Shown: positions 1 to 5,023 of the stretch, piece after piece | Layout: every line of letters starts with the position of its first letter | Position numbering within the stretch: position 1 is the stretch's first letter | Source of the DNA: an uncultured Actinomycetes bacterium | Lineage (GTDB): Bacteria; Actinomycetota; Actinomycetes; Nanopelagicales; Nanopelagicaceae | Direction of reading: 5' to 3' | Assembly: GCA_903922325.1 (NCBI GenBank) | Contig: CAIXTG010000190.1 | Location: forward strand, 1-5,023 | DNA: 5,023 bases | The notes under the pieces: model-generated | What the model was told of the DNA's origin: nothing | The model's input: only the letters and a program-made list of their open reading frames with translations | Database searches by the model: none | Made by a program: the position numbers and the translations under genes

Positions 1-876
1 ATTCCAGGCGAAATCTTGTTATTGGAAAATATTCGATTTAGTGCAGCAGAGACCAGCAAAGAAGAAAGCGAGCGCGCAGTACTAGCTAGCGAACTCGCAA
101 AACTTGCCGATGCTTATGTTGGCGATGGTTTCGGAGCAGTTCACCGAAAGCACGCATCTGTCTATGACTTACCTAAGTTGTTACCTAATGCAGCCGGCTA
201 CCTAGTTAGCGCTGAAGTTGAAGTGCTAAAGAAGCTAACCCAAAACCCAGATCGCCCATATGGCGTAGTTCTAGGCGGCGCAAAAGTTTCCGACAAGATT
301 GGCGTTATTGCTAACTTGCTCGAAAAAGTAAATGTCATTGCAATTGGCGGTGGCATGCTTTTCACGTTCTTGGCAGCACAAGGAAAAGAAATCGGTACCT
401 CACTTGTTGAAGTCGATTTAATTCCAACTGTTAAAGAGTTACTTGAGCGAGCAAAGGCCAACGGCGTTGAACTATTACTGCCTACCGATATTTTGGTGGC
501 ACCAGCTTTTGCCGCAGATTCACCAGCAACGTTAGTAAATGCTGATGCAATTCCAGCTGATCAAATGGGTCTAGATATTGGGCCCGAAACTGCGGCTGCT
601 TTTGCGAAAGCAATTACTGGTTGCAAAACTGTTTTCTGGAATGGCCCAATGGGCGTATTTGAATTCGCCGCTTTCTCTGGTGGCACTAAAGAAGTTGCCA
701 GCGCGCTCACCAAGGTGGCTGGCCTCTGCGTGGTAGGCGGGGGAGACTCGGCAGCTGCTGTGCGTGCACTAGGTTTTGCCGATAGCGATTTCGGATATAT
801 CTCAACTGGCGGTGGCGCCTCACTTGAATATCTCGAAGGCAAGGAACTTCCTGGTCTAGTCGCGCTTGGCCTGTAA
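1..876 (+). CDS. pgk: Phosphoglycerate kinase, 5'-truncated by the window edge
   Basis: Cytosolic glycolytic enzyme that transfers the acyl phosphate of 1,3-bisphosphoglycerate to ADP, giving ATP and 3-phosphoglycerate. The frame is open from base 1, and 291 residues are visible; the family is usually about 390-400 residues, so roughly 100 N-terminal residues lie upstream. In visible-fragment numbering, the sequence shows the LLLENIRF strand (6-13), the substrate-side DGFGAVHRKHAS motif (42-53), LGGAKVSDK (91-99, with phosphate-binding lysines), the FWNGPMGVFE motif (212-221), the nucleotide-binding GGGDS (246-250) and the C-terminal STGGGASLEYLEG (268-280). The DGFG..HRK.ASVYD wording is the actinobacterial form. 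The TTG at 16 is an internal leucine codon, not the start. tpiA follows after 44 bp on the same strand, the usual gap-pgk-tpiA order, so co-transcription is likely. No frameshift or missing key residue is seen. Confidence 0.98.
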   Translation: MPGEILLLENIRFSAAETSKEESERAVLASELAKLADAYVGDGFGAVHRKHASVYDLPKLLPNAAGYLVSAEVEVLKKLTQNPDRPYGVVLGGAKVSDKIGVIANLLEKVNVIAIGGGMLFTFLAAQGKEIGTSLVEVDLIPTVKELLERAKANGVELLLPTDILVAPAFAADSPATLVNADAIPADQMGLDIGPETAAAFAKAITGCKTVFWNGPMGVFEFAAFSGGTKEVASALTKVAGLCVVGGGDSAAAVRALGFADSDFGYISTGGGASLEYLEGKELPGLVALGL

Positions 877-920
877 AGAGTTTTTAATTTCAAAGCAATC
901 TAAATCGAAAGAGGATAAAA

Positions 921-1700
921 ATGCGTAAGCCACTAATGGCCGGTAACTGGAAGATGAACCTCAATCACCTTGAGGCAATTGCAGTTGCGCAGAAGTTGGT
1001 CTACAGCCTCGACGATAAAGATTATGACGCAGTAGATGTTGCAATCATTCCGCCGTTTACTGATATTCGCTCTATTCAAACTTTGATCGATGGCGATCGC
1101 TTGCGCCTACTTTACGGTGCGCAAGATCTTTCCCCCGAAACAAGTGGCGCATTTACTGGTGATATCAGTGGGTCCATGTTGGCGAAACTTGGTTGCACAT
1201 TTGTAGTTATCGGTCACTCTGAGCGCCGCGCAATTCACAAAGAGAGCGATGCGATTGTAAATAAGAAAATTAAGGCCGCACTTGCTAACGAATTAACCCC
1301 AATTTTCTGTTGCGGTGAAGAGCTCGCTATCCGCGAAGCTGGTACCCATGTTGAACATGTGCTCGCACAAGTTCGTGCTGGTCTTGCCGGTTTCACAAAA
1401 CCTGAGTTAAAAAAGATTGTGATTGCATACGAACCAGTTTGGGCAATCGGCACCGGTAAGACCGCAACTCCAGAAGATGCCCAAGAAGTTTGTGCTGCGA
1501 TTCGTGCTGAGGTCGCCAAGATTGGTTCACCTGAGATTGCAGATAACATGCGAATTCTTTATGGCGGTTCCGTAAAGTCTGCAAATATTGCAGAGATCAT
1601 GAAGAAGGATGATGTAGATGGTGCGCTAATCGGCGGAGCCAGCCTAGATCCAGAAGAATTGGCAAAGATCGCCCGCTATCACCGTGGGGACCAAAATTAG
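921..1700 (+). CDS. tpiA: Triosephosphate isomerase
   Basis: Interconverts dihydroxyacetone phosphate and glyceraldehyde 3-phosphate in the cytosol. The 259-residue length is normal for bacterial TIM. Catalytic residues are all present: Asn9 and Lys11 in GNWKMN (8-13), His99 in GHSERR (98-103), and the base Glu171 in AYEPVWAIGTG (169-179), whose latter part with the following residues forms the mobile loop 6. The phosphate-binding YGGSVK (214-219) and GALIGGASL (234-242) are intact. The CxGE motif reads CCGE (130-133), with a second Cys where Val or Ile is more common; this should be harmless. The ATG at 921 is supported by a good Shine-Dalgarno, AGAGGA at 910-915, five bases upstream, and by the MRKPLMAGNWKMN N-terminus, which starts where the family does. 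It lies 44 bp after pgk and is probably translated from the same mRNA. Confidence 0.99.
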   Translation: MRKPLMAGNWKMNLNHLEAIAVAQKLVYSLDDKDYDAVDVAIIPPFTDIRSIQTLIDGDRLRLLYGAQDLSPETSGAFTGDISGSMLAKLGCTFVVIGHSERRAIHKESDAIVNKKIKAALANELTPIFCCGEELAIREAGTHVEHVLAQVRAGLAGFTKPELKKIVIAYEPVWAIGTGKTATPEDAQEVCAAIRAEVAKIGSPEIADNMRILYGGSVKSANIAEIMKKDDVDGALIGGASLDPEELAKIARYHRGDQN

Positions 1701-1715
1701 GGCTAATTTGCTGCT

Positions 1716-1737
1716 CAATTGCGCTCACAAGCAGTTG
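1716..1737 (+). other. Weak stem-loop after tpiA
   Basis: CAATTGC (1716-1722) can pair with GCAGTTG (1731-1737) as a 7-bp stem with one G-U pair and an 8-nt loop, starting 15 nt after the tpiA stop. It is followed by TTGAAG, not a T-tract, so it is at best a weak terminator, pause site or 3'-end stabiliser for the pgk-tpiA mRNA. It overlaps the candidate secG promoter, so it may also be chance. Confidence 0.25.
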
Positions 1738-1749
1738 TTGAAGTAGAAT
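1719..1749 (+). promoter_or_regulatory. Candidate sigma-70-type promoter for secG-rbpA
   Basis: TAGAAT at 1744-1749 matches the TATAAT -10 consensus at five of six positions. TTGCGC at 1719-1724 is a weak -35 (three of six) with a 19-bp spacer, longer than ideal. Transcription would start near 1756, leaving about 30 nt of leader before the secG GTG with its Shine-Dalgarno inside. This is the longest gap between genes in the window (86 bp), which makes a promoter here plausible. The -35 is unconvincing, and read-through from tpiA could also supply secG. Confidence 0.35.
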
Positions 1750-1774
1750 AACGCCCTTACCTCACTTCGAAGTT

Positions 1775-1778
1775 GGAG
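1775..1778 (+). promoter_or_regulatory. Shine-Dalgarno fixing the GTG start of secG
   Basis: GGAG at 1775-1778 lies eight bases before GTG at 1787. No ATG in the secG frame lies nearby, and the GTG gives the expected short hydrophobic SecG N-terminus, so the site supports the non-ATG start. Confidence 0.7.
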
Positions 1779-1786
1779 AACTATTC

Positions 1787-2020
1787 GTGAAGCTCGCACT
1801 TTCAATCATCCTCATCATTACCAGCGTTCTGATGATTCTCTTGGTTTTATTGCACAAGGGTAAAGGCAGCGGACTTTCCGATTTATTCGGTGGTGGTGTT
1901 TCATCAAACTTCGGTGGATCTTCAGTAGTTGAGAAGAACCTTGATCGCATCACAATTGTGGTTGGCGGCCTCTGGTTCTCAGGCGTGGTTGCGCTAAGTC
2001 TTGTTCTGAAATCTGCTTAA
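1787..2020 (+). CDS. secG: Protein-export membrane protein SecG
   Basis: Small non-essential subunit of the SecYEG translocon in the cytoplasmic membrane; it assists SecA-driven protein export. The 77-residue protein has the SecG layout: a first membrane segment at about residues 2-22, a glycine/serine-rich loop (GKGSGLSDLFGGG at 25-37, then SSNFGGSSVVEKNLDR to 54), and a second membrane segment at about 55-74. The loop motifs G-K-G-x-G-L-S-D-L-F-G and S-S-x-x-G-G-S-S-V are characteristic of actinobacterial SecG. The start is GTG with GGAG eight bases upstream. The position directly after tpiA is common in Actinomycetota and other bacteria and reflects conserved order, not shared function. 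It lies 86 bp after tpiA, with a possible promoter between, and 35 bp before rbpA, so it is likely co-transcribed with rbpA. Confidence 0.95.
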   Translation: MKLALSIILIITSVLMILLVLLHKGKGSGLSDLFGGGVSSNFGGSSVVEKNLDRITIVVGGLWFSGVVALSLVLKSA

Positions 2021-2055
2021 TTTTTCTTTTCTCGTTCACTTTTTAAGGAGCTCAA

Positions 2056-2397
2056 ATGGGTAGTGCAATTCGCGGAAGTCGTGTCGGTGCTGGCCCAATG
2101 GGCGAGGCTGAACGCGGTGAATCAATTGAGCGTTTCCATGTTTCATATTGGTGCGGCAAGGGCCACGAAGTAAAACCATCTTTTGCTAAAGAAGAAGGCG
2201 TTGTTATTCCGGCTGAATGGGATTGCCCAAAGTGTGGTCTGCCAGCAGGTTTAGATAAGAACAATCCACCTTCTGCAGTTAAGAACGAGCCATATAAGAC
2301 TCACTTGGCTTATGTTAAAGAACGTCGCAGCGCAGCTGAAGGCGAAAAGATTCTGGCTGATGCTCTTCGTAAACTACACGGAGATGATGACGAATAA
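2056..2397 (+). CDS. rbpA: RNA polymerase-binding protein RbpA
   Basis: Actinobacteria-specific transcription factor that binds RNA polymerase and the principal sigma factor and stabilises the open promoter complex; in Streptomyces it also affects basal rifampicin tolerance. The 113 residues show the family's parts in order: an N-terminal tail with AIRGSRVGAGPMGEAERGES (4-23), a core beta domain (about 26-65) with Cys33, His37, Cys57 and Cys60 positioned as zinc ligands as in the Streptomyces protein, a linker, and the C-terminal sigma-interaction helices with EPYKTHLAYVKERRS (78-92). Arg90-Arg91 match the arginine pair needed for sigma contact in Streptomyces. The C-terminus is acidic (GDDDE). 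A strong Shine-Dalgarno, AAGGAG at 2045-2050, sits five bases before the ATG. The gene follows secG by 35 bp. Its TAA directly touches the stop codon of the opposing pgi, and a terminator-like hairpin lies 33 nt downstream. Confidence 0.97.
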   Translation: MGSAIRGSRVGAGPMGEAERGESIERFHVSYWCGKGHEVKPSFAKEEGVVIPAEWDCPKCGLPAGLDKNNPPSAVKNEPYKTHLAYVKERRSAAEGEKILADALRKLHGDDDE

Positions 2398-2420
2398 TTA
2401 AAGCGCTTCGGCGGCTTTAA
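2398..2420. other. Stem-loop at the rbpA/pgi stop codons (UUCG loop on the + strand)
   Basis: TTAAAGC (2398-2404) is perfectly complementary to GCTTTAA (2414-2420). Two further G-C pairs (2405-2412 and 2406-2411) close a C(UUCG)G tetraloop at 2407-2410 with a single bulged G at 2413, giving nine pairs. On the + strand it begins at the first base after the rbpA stop and is not followed by T's, so it may protect the rbpA mRNA end. On the - strand its 3' arm includes the pgi stop codon and is followed by TTATT, a short and weak U-tract, so it could serve as a poor terminator for tal-pgi. It encodes the last seven residues of Pgi. Confidence 0.5.
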
Positions 2421-3924
2421 GCAGTTGAGCAATACCCGCACTTCGATCACTTAAATGTAATCGCAGCAGCGGGTATTTTCTTTTAGCAAGGGCACGTAAA
2501 TCACCAAGTGCTTGAGCCATGATCAAAGTCTTAAATCCGTAGCTTTGTCCTGGAATCACGACATCACCATTGGTAACACCAGTGATCTGCAAGAAGGCAC
2601 CGTTTTGCTGACCGCCTTTATGGAACTGTCCGGTGGAATGCAAGAAACGTGGCCCCCAACCGAAAGTAACTGGTCGATTAGATTTGCGGGCAATAATTTC
2701 GCGCAACTTTGCCAAATCGCGATCTCCACTGCGATCTAGATATGCCATCACTGCAACGTAACCGCCATCAGGAATTTCAGCAATAAAGTTACGAAGCGCC
2801 GCAGTTAAATCAGAACCGACTCCAAATATCTCAACTGAACCATCGACGGCATCAGCTGTGAAATTAGGCAGAACGCCGTTCCATTCAGTTAAAAGCGCAC
2901 TGGTTGCCTCTTTCGCTTCAGTTACATTCGGCTGATTAAAAGGATCTATTTCAAGTGCTGCGCCAACCAGTGCAGTTACCCATTCCCAAAGGAAGAACTG
3001 TTCGCCAAGATCACCTGAAATTACCAAGTCAGCGCTACCGTCAAAAGCAATGCTGAATGCATCGCCTCCAGCGGCTGCGGTTGAATTCTCAATCACAATT
3101 GGCAAGCGACCAACCTCATTCTTACCAGTTGATTCAGCAACAAGTTGCTCAATCCAATCTGATAATCCAGGAGCTGCAGGTGAATCGCAATAAGTTAAAT
3201 ACTGGCCAGCTCTGCAGATTAAGTAAGCAATATCGATGGCAATATTTGAATCTAGAATCTGCTTCTTTGCATCACTTGCGGCATCAAGTAAAACTGAAGG
3301 ATCGATGCCAATTAAAGCAGCCGGCACTAAACCAAAAGCGGTAAGAGCGCTAAAACGTCCTCCAACTTTGGGATCAGCATTAATAACTGTGTAACCATCG
3401 GCCCGAGCGCTTTTGTCTAGCGGCGATTCAGGATCGGTCACTATAACCATGTGGTCTACTGGATCTAAATCTAACGTACGAAAAGCTTCGGCAAATAGCG
3501 CACGTTGCGACGCTGTTTCAATGGTTGATCCCGACTTAGAGCCAACAACCACAACAGTTTCGCGAAGATCACCAGCGAGAGCGTGATGGATATAAACCGG
3601 ATCGGTTGAATCGAGGACAAACAATTCTTTTCGGTAAGTCGCAGCAATAACTTCTGGGGCAAGGGAAGAACCACCCATGCCACAAAGAACAACGCGTTTG
3701 TGGTTACGGAACTTCGCACTTACTGCGTCTAGCTGCGGCAAGAGTTCACGAGAACTTTCGGGAGCATCGATCCAATTCAAGCGAATACTGGCTTCGGCTT
3801 GAGCGGCAGAGCCCCAAATAGTTGAATCCTTAGCGGCTAATCTGGGATTTACGGCTGCGATCTTTTTGTATAGCTCGCTCTCTCGCTCTATCTGGCCAAT
3901 CGAATTTCCTGATATTTTCAACAA
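2398..3924 (-). CDS. pgi: Glucose-6-phosphate isomerase (SIS-domain, Tal-linked type)
   Basis: Interconverts glucose 6-phosphate and fructose 6-phosphate in the cytosol. The 508-residue protein shows the two sugar-isomerase domains: MGGSSL (83-88) and the phosphate-binding SKSGST (129-134) in the first, VGGRFSALTAFGL (187-199), then WIEQLVAESTGK (257-268) with Glu264 as the probable base of the QxxxES.GK signature, DPFNQPNV (327-334), LHSTGQFHKGG (428-438) with the ring-opening histidine region, and YGFKTL (462-467) with a candidate catalytic lysine. It resembles the actinobacterial Pgi that follows tal, and the Pgi half of Tal-Pgi fusion proteins, more than the E. coli-type enzyme. The start is TTG at 3924-3922, directly after the tal stop and in the same frame; Shine-Dalgarno AAAGGAG lies within tal. 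The 3' end abuts convergent rbpA and carries the hairpins described at 2398-2484. The exact start is less certain than the identity. Confidence 0.95.
   Translation of the reverse strand: MLKISGNSIGQIERESELYKKIAAVNPRLAAKDSTIWGSAAQAEASIRLNWIDAPESSRELLPQLDAVSAKFRNHKRVVLCGMGGSSLAPEVIAATYRKELFVLDSTDPVYIHHALAGDLRETVVVVGSKSGSTIETASQRALFAEAFRTLDLDPVDHMVIVTDPESPLDKSARADGYTVINADPKVGGRFSALTAFGLVPAALIGIDPSVLLDAASDAKKQILDSNIAIDIAYLICRAGQYLTYCDSPAAPGLSDWIEQLVAESTGKNEVGRLPIVIENSTAAAGGDAFSIAFDGSADLVISGDLGEQFFLWEWVTALVGAALEIDPFNQPNVTEAKEATSALLTEWNGVLPNFTADAVDGSVEIFGVGSDLTAALRNFIAEIPDGGYVAVMAYLDRSGDRDLAKLREIIARKSNRPVTFGWGPRFLHSTGQFHKGGQQNGAFLQITGVTNGDVVIPGQSYGFKTLIMAQALGDLRALAKRKYPLLRLHLSDRSAGIAQLLKAAEAL
2431..2484 (+). 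terminator. Rho-independent terminator for secG-rbpA, inside the 3' end of pgi
   Basis: AATACCCGC (2431-2439) and GCGGGTATT (2469-2477) form a perfect 9-bp stem with five G-C pairs nearest the loop. The 29-nt interior can fold further: CGAT (2444-2447) pairs with ATCG (2460-2463), then AC (2449-2450) with GT (2457-2458). A T-tract, TTTTCTTTT at 2476-2484, follows on the + strand only; on the - strand the stem is followed by GCTCAACTGC, so termination is directional for rbpA. The hairpin begins 33 nt after the rbpA stop and lies wholly in pgi coding sequence (Pgi residues 483-498). The large loop makes it less standard than a tight hairpin. Confidence 0.65.
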
Positions 3925-5019
3925 TTAAGCCATTGCTCCTTTAACGCTAGCCAAGAGTTCGTTCCAGGCATCAGCGAATTTTTTAACACCATCAGTTTCT
4001 AAGTCGGCAGTGACTTTTTCGATCGAAATTCCAAGTTCAGCTAGTTGGGTAAAGACGATACGAGCTTCGTCATATTTACCTGTAATGGTGTTGCCTTTGA
4101 AAACACCATGATCAATAACCGCATCTAGCGTGCTCTGCGGCATAGTGTTAACGGTATTAGGGGCAACTAGTTCTAGGACATAGCGAGTGTCATCGTAAGC
4201 TGGATCTTTAACACCAGTTGAAGCCCAGAGTGGTCTTTGAACATGGGCACCCTTTTGCGCAAGATCACTCCATCGATTCGTGGCGAATTCCTGCTCAAAC
4301 TTTTCATATGCCAAGTGAGCATTTGCAATAGCTGCCGCACCTAAAAGCGAATGCGCCAGAACGCCACCATCAGATTTTAAAATTGGATCAATCGCAGTAT
4401 CTAAGCGACTTATGAAGAATGAAGCAACGCTATGTATCTGAGTTAAGTCCATTCCGTTCTTGGCAGCAAGTTCGATGCCTGCAATGTAGGCCTCGATAAC
4501 TTGCAGGTAGCGTTCGATTGAAAAGATCAAAGTCACGTTAACGCTAATTCCAGCACCAATTAACTCGGTGATGGCAGGAAGGCCTGCCAAAGTAGCTGGA
4601 ACTTTGATTAATACATTAGGACGGTCAATTATTTGCCAGAGTGATTTACCTTCTTTGACCGTGGCCGCTGTGTCGTGCGCAGAGCGTGGATCTACTTCGA
4701 TGCTGACCCGGCCATCAAAACCATTACTTGATCGGTAAATATCAGTAAACAAGTCACAAGCGATTCGCACATCATCAGTTGTTAGCTTGGTAATTACCTC
4801 TTCGACTGACTTGCCGTTCAGGGCAGCAATGTCGGCTGAGTATTCGGTGGCATCTGAGATAGCCGCTTTGAAAATTGCGGGATTAGTTGTTACGCCAACT
4901 ACACCAGAGTTCTTAATGCGAGGAGGCAGCGAATGAGCGTCGGTGCCAGTTAACTTAGCTCGCGATAGATCATCTAACCAGACCGAACATCCTGCTTTAG
5001 CAAGGTCAGATATTTGCAT
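3925..5019 (-). CDS. tal: Transaldolase
   Basis: Moves a dihydroxyacetone unit from sedoheptulose 7-phosphate to glyceraldehyde 3-phosphate in the non-oxidative pentose phosphate pathway, through a Schiff base. The 364-residue protein matches the roughly 370-residue actinobacterial class. Visible motifs are VWLDDLSR (13-20, with the conserved aspartates), GVTTNPAIF (42-50, transaldolase signature 1), VLIKVPAT (136-143, with Lys139 as the Schiff-base lysine), NVTLIFS (161-167) and QRPLWASTGVKDPAY (261-275, phosphate and active-site region). The ATG at 5019-5017 gives an N-terminus that fits the family; only four bases precede it, so its ribosome site and any upstream gene (often tkt) are not visible. 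It runs directly into pgi with no gap and in the same frame, and its last codons carry the pgi Shine-Dalgarno. Co-transcription with pgi is essentially forced by the layout. Confidence 0.97.
   Translation of the reverse strand: MQISDLAKAGCSVWLDDLSRAKLTGTDAHSLPPRIKNSGVVGVTTNPAIFKAAISDATEYSADIAALNGKSVEEVITKLTTDDVRIACDLFTDIYRSSNGFDGRVSIEVDPRSAHDTAATVKEGKSLWQIIDRPNVLIKVPATLAGLPAITELIGAGISVNVTLIFSIERYLQVIEAYIAGIELAAKNGMDLTQIHSVASFFISRLDTAIDPILKSDGGVLAHSLLGAAAIANAHLAYEKFEQEFATNRWSDLAQKGAHVQRPLWASTGVKDPAYDDTRYVLELVAPNTVNTMPQSTLDAVIDHGVFKGNTITGKYDEARIVFTQLAELGISIEKVTADLETDGVKKFADAWNELLASVKGAMA
3936..3942 (-). promoter_or_regulatory. Shine-Dalgarno for pgi inside the end of tal
   Basis: On the - strand AAAGGAG lies in the tal codons for Val-Lys-Gly-Ala, 11 bases before TTG at 3924. 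The nearby ATG (3933-3931) is in the tal frame and meets the TAA after one further codon, so it cannot start pgi. The TTG is the first codon after the stop, and no in-frame ATG is available near the Pgi N-terminus. This supports initiation, or re-initiation by ribosomes finishing tal, at the TTG. The spacer is rather long, so coupling probably matters. Confidence 0.6.
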
Positions 5020-5023
5020 TACA

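Noticed and set aside
16..18. TTG as a start codon for pgk
   Set aside because: The frame is open to base 1, and the preceding codons (Ile-Pro-Gly-Glu-Ile) continue PGK sequence. The gene simply begins before the window.
561..893. 110-codon open frame on the - strand
   Set aside because: It lies opposite the conserved pgk sequence, has low-complexity Ser/Ala/Pro-rich content and no ribosome site or family resemblance. It is a shadow of pgk.
1235..1549. 104-codon open frame on the - strand
   Set aside because: It is antisense to the catalytic core of tpiA and has no recognisable domain or start signal.
1989..2022. Separate promoter for rbpA in the end of secG
   Set aside because: TTG-starting -35 candidates at 1989 and 2001 have no acceptable -10 at a 16-19 base spacing; TTAATT at 2017 is too far from the first and too near the second.
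2021..2044. T-rich run after secG as a terminator
   Set aside because: No convincing stem precedes it; only a four-base complementarity with a long loop was found. The run leads into the rbpA Shine-Dalgarno, so it is more likely a leader than a terminator.
3057..3344. 95-codon open frame on the + strand
   Set aside because: It is antisense to pgi, rich in Gln and Leu as expected from the reverse complement of that gene, and has no family motif.
3931..3933. ATG as the start of pgi
   Set aside because: On the - strand it reads Met-Ala-stop in the tal frame, so it is the penultimate sense codon of tal and cannot start pgi.
3918..3945. Frameshift splitting a Tal-Pgi fusion
   Set aside because: Both genes are already in the same frame, so no insertion or deletion is involved. 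Only a nonsense change or a true stop-start junction can explain it.
1..5023. Mobile element, prophage, CRISPR array, RNA gene or defence system
   Set aside because: Every long open frame with supporting signals is a recognised housekeeping gene, the gaps are under 100 bp, and no direct repeat array or tRNA-like fold was seen by eye.

Overview
The window is a compact stretch of housekeeping DNA from an actinobacterium. The decisive marker is a complete RbpA, an RNA polymerase-binding protein known only from Actinomycetota. The PGK, SecG, Tal and Pgi sequences also look actinobacterial. The DNA is much more AT-rich than most Actinomycetota (roughly mid-40s percent GC by eye), and genes are packed with 0 to 86 bp between them. 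This fits a streamlined lineage such as the freshwater acI group (Nanopelagicales), but that placement is inference.

Left half, + strand: the 3' three quarters of pgk (1-876), complete tpiA (921-1700), secG (1787-2020, GTG start) and rbpA (2056-2397). pgk and tpiA are lower-glycolysis genes and probably share a transcript. A candidate promoter lies in the 86 bp before secG. secG and rbpA are 35 bp apart and probably co-transcribed.

Right half, - strand: tal (3925-5019) followed by pgi (2398-3924), reading toward rbpA. Transaldolase and glucose-6-phosphate isomerase link the non-oxidative pentose phosphate pathway to glycolysis, so the window as a whole is a central sugar metabolism locus with secG and rbpA embedded. 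The tal stop codon is followed immediately, in the same reading frame, by the TTG start of pgi, so one TAA separates what could otherwise be one fused protein.

The two operons converge with no intergenic base: the rbpA TAA abuts the pgi TAA. Just beyond the rbpA stop, inside the 3' end of pgi, are two hairpins. The second has a perfect 9-bp stem and a T-tract on the + strand, and looks like the rbpA terminator encoded antisense within pgi.

No mobile element, RNA gene, CRISPR array, phage gene or accessory system is visible, and there is no gene-free stretch over 100 bp. I see no novel multi-gene system. The points of interest are the tal/pgi junction and the convergent rbpA/pgi end.
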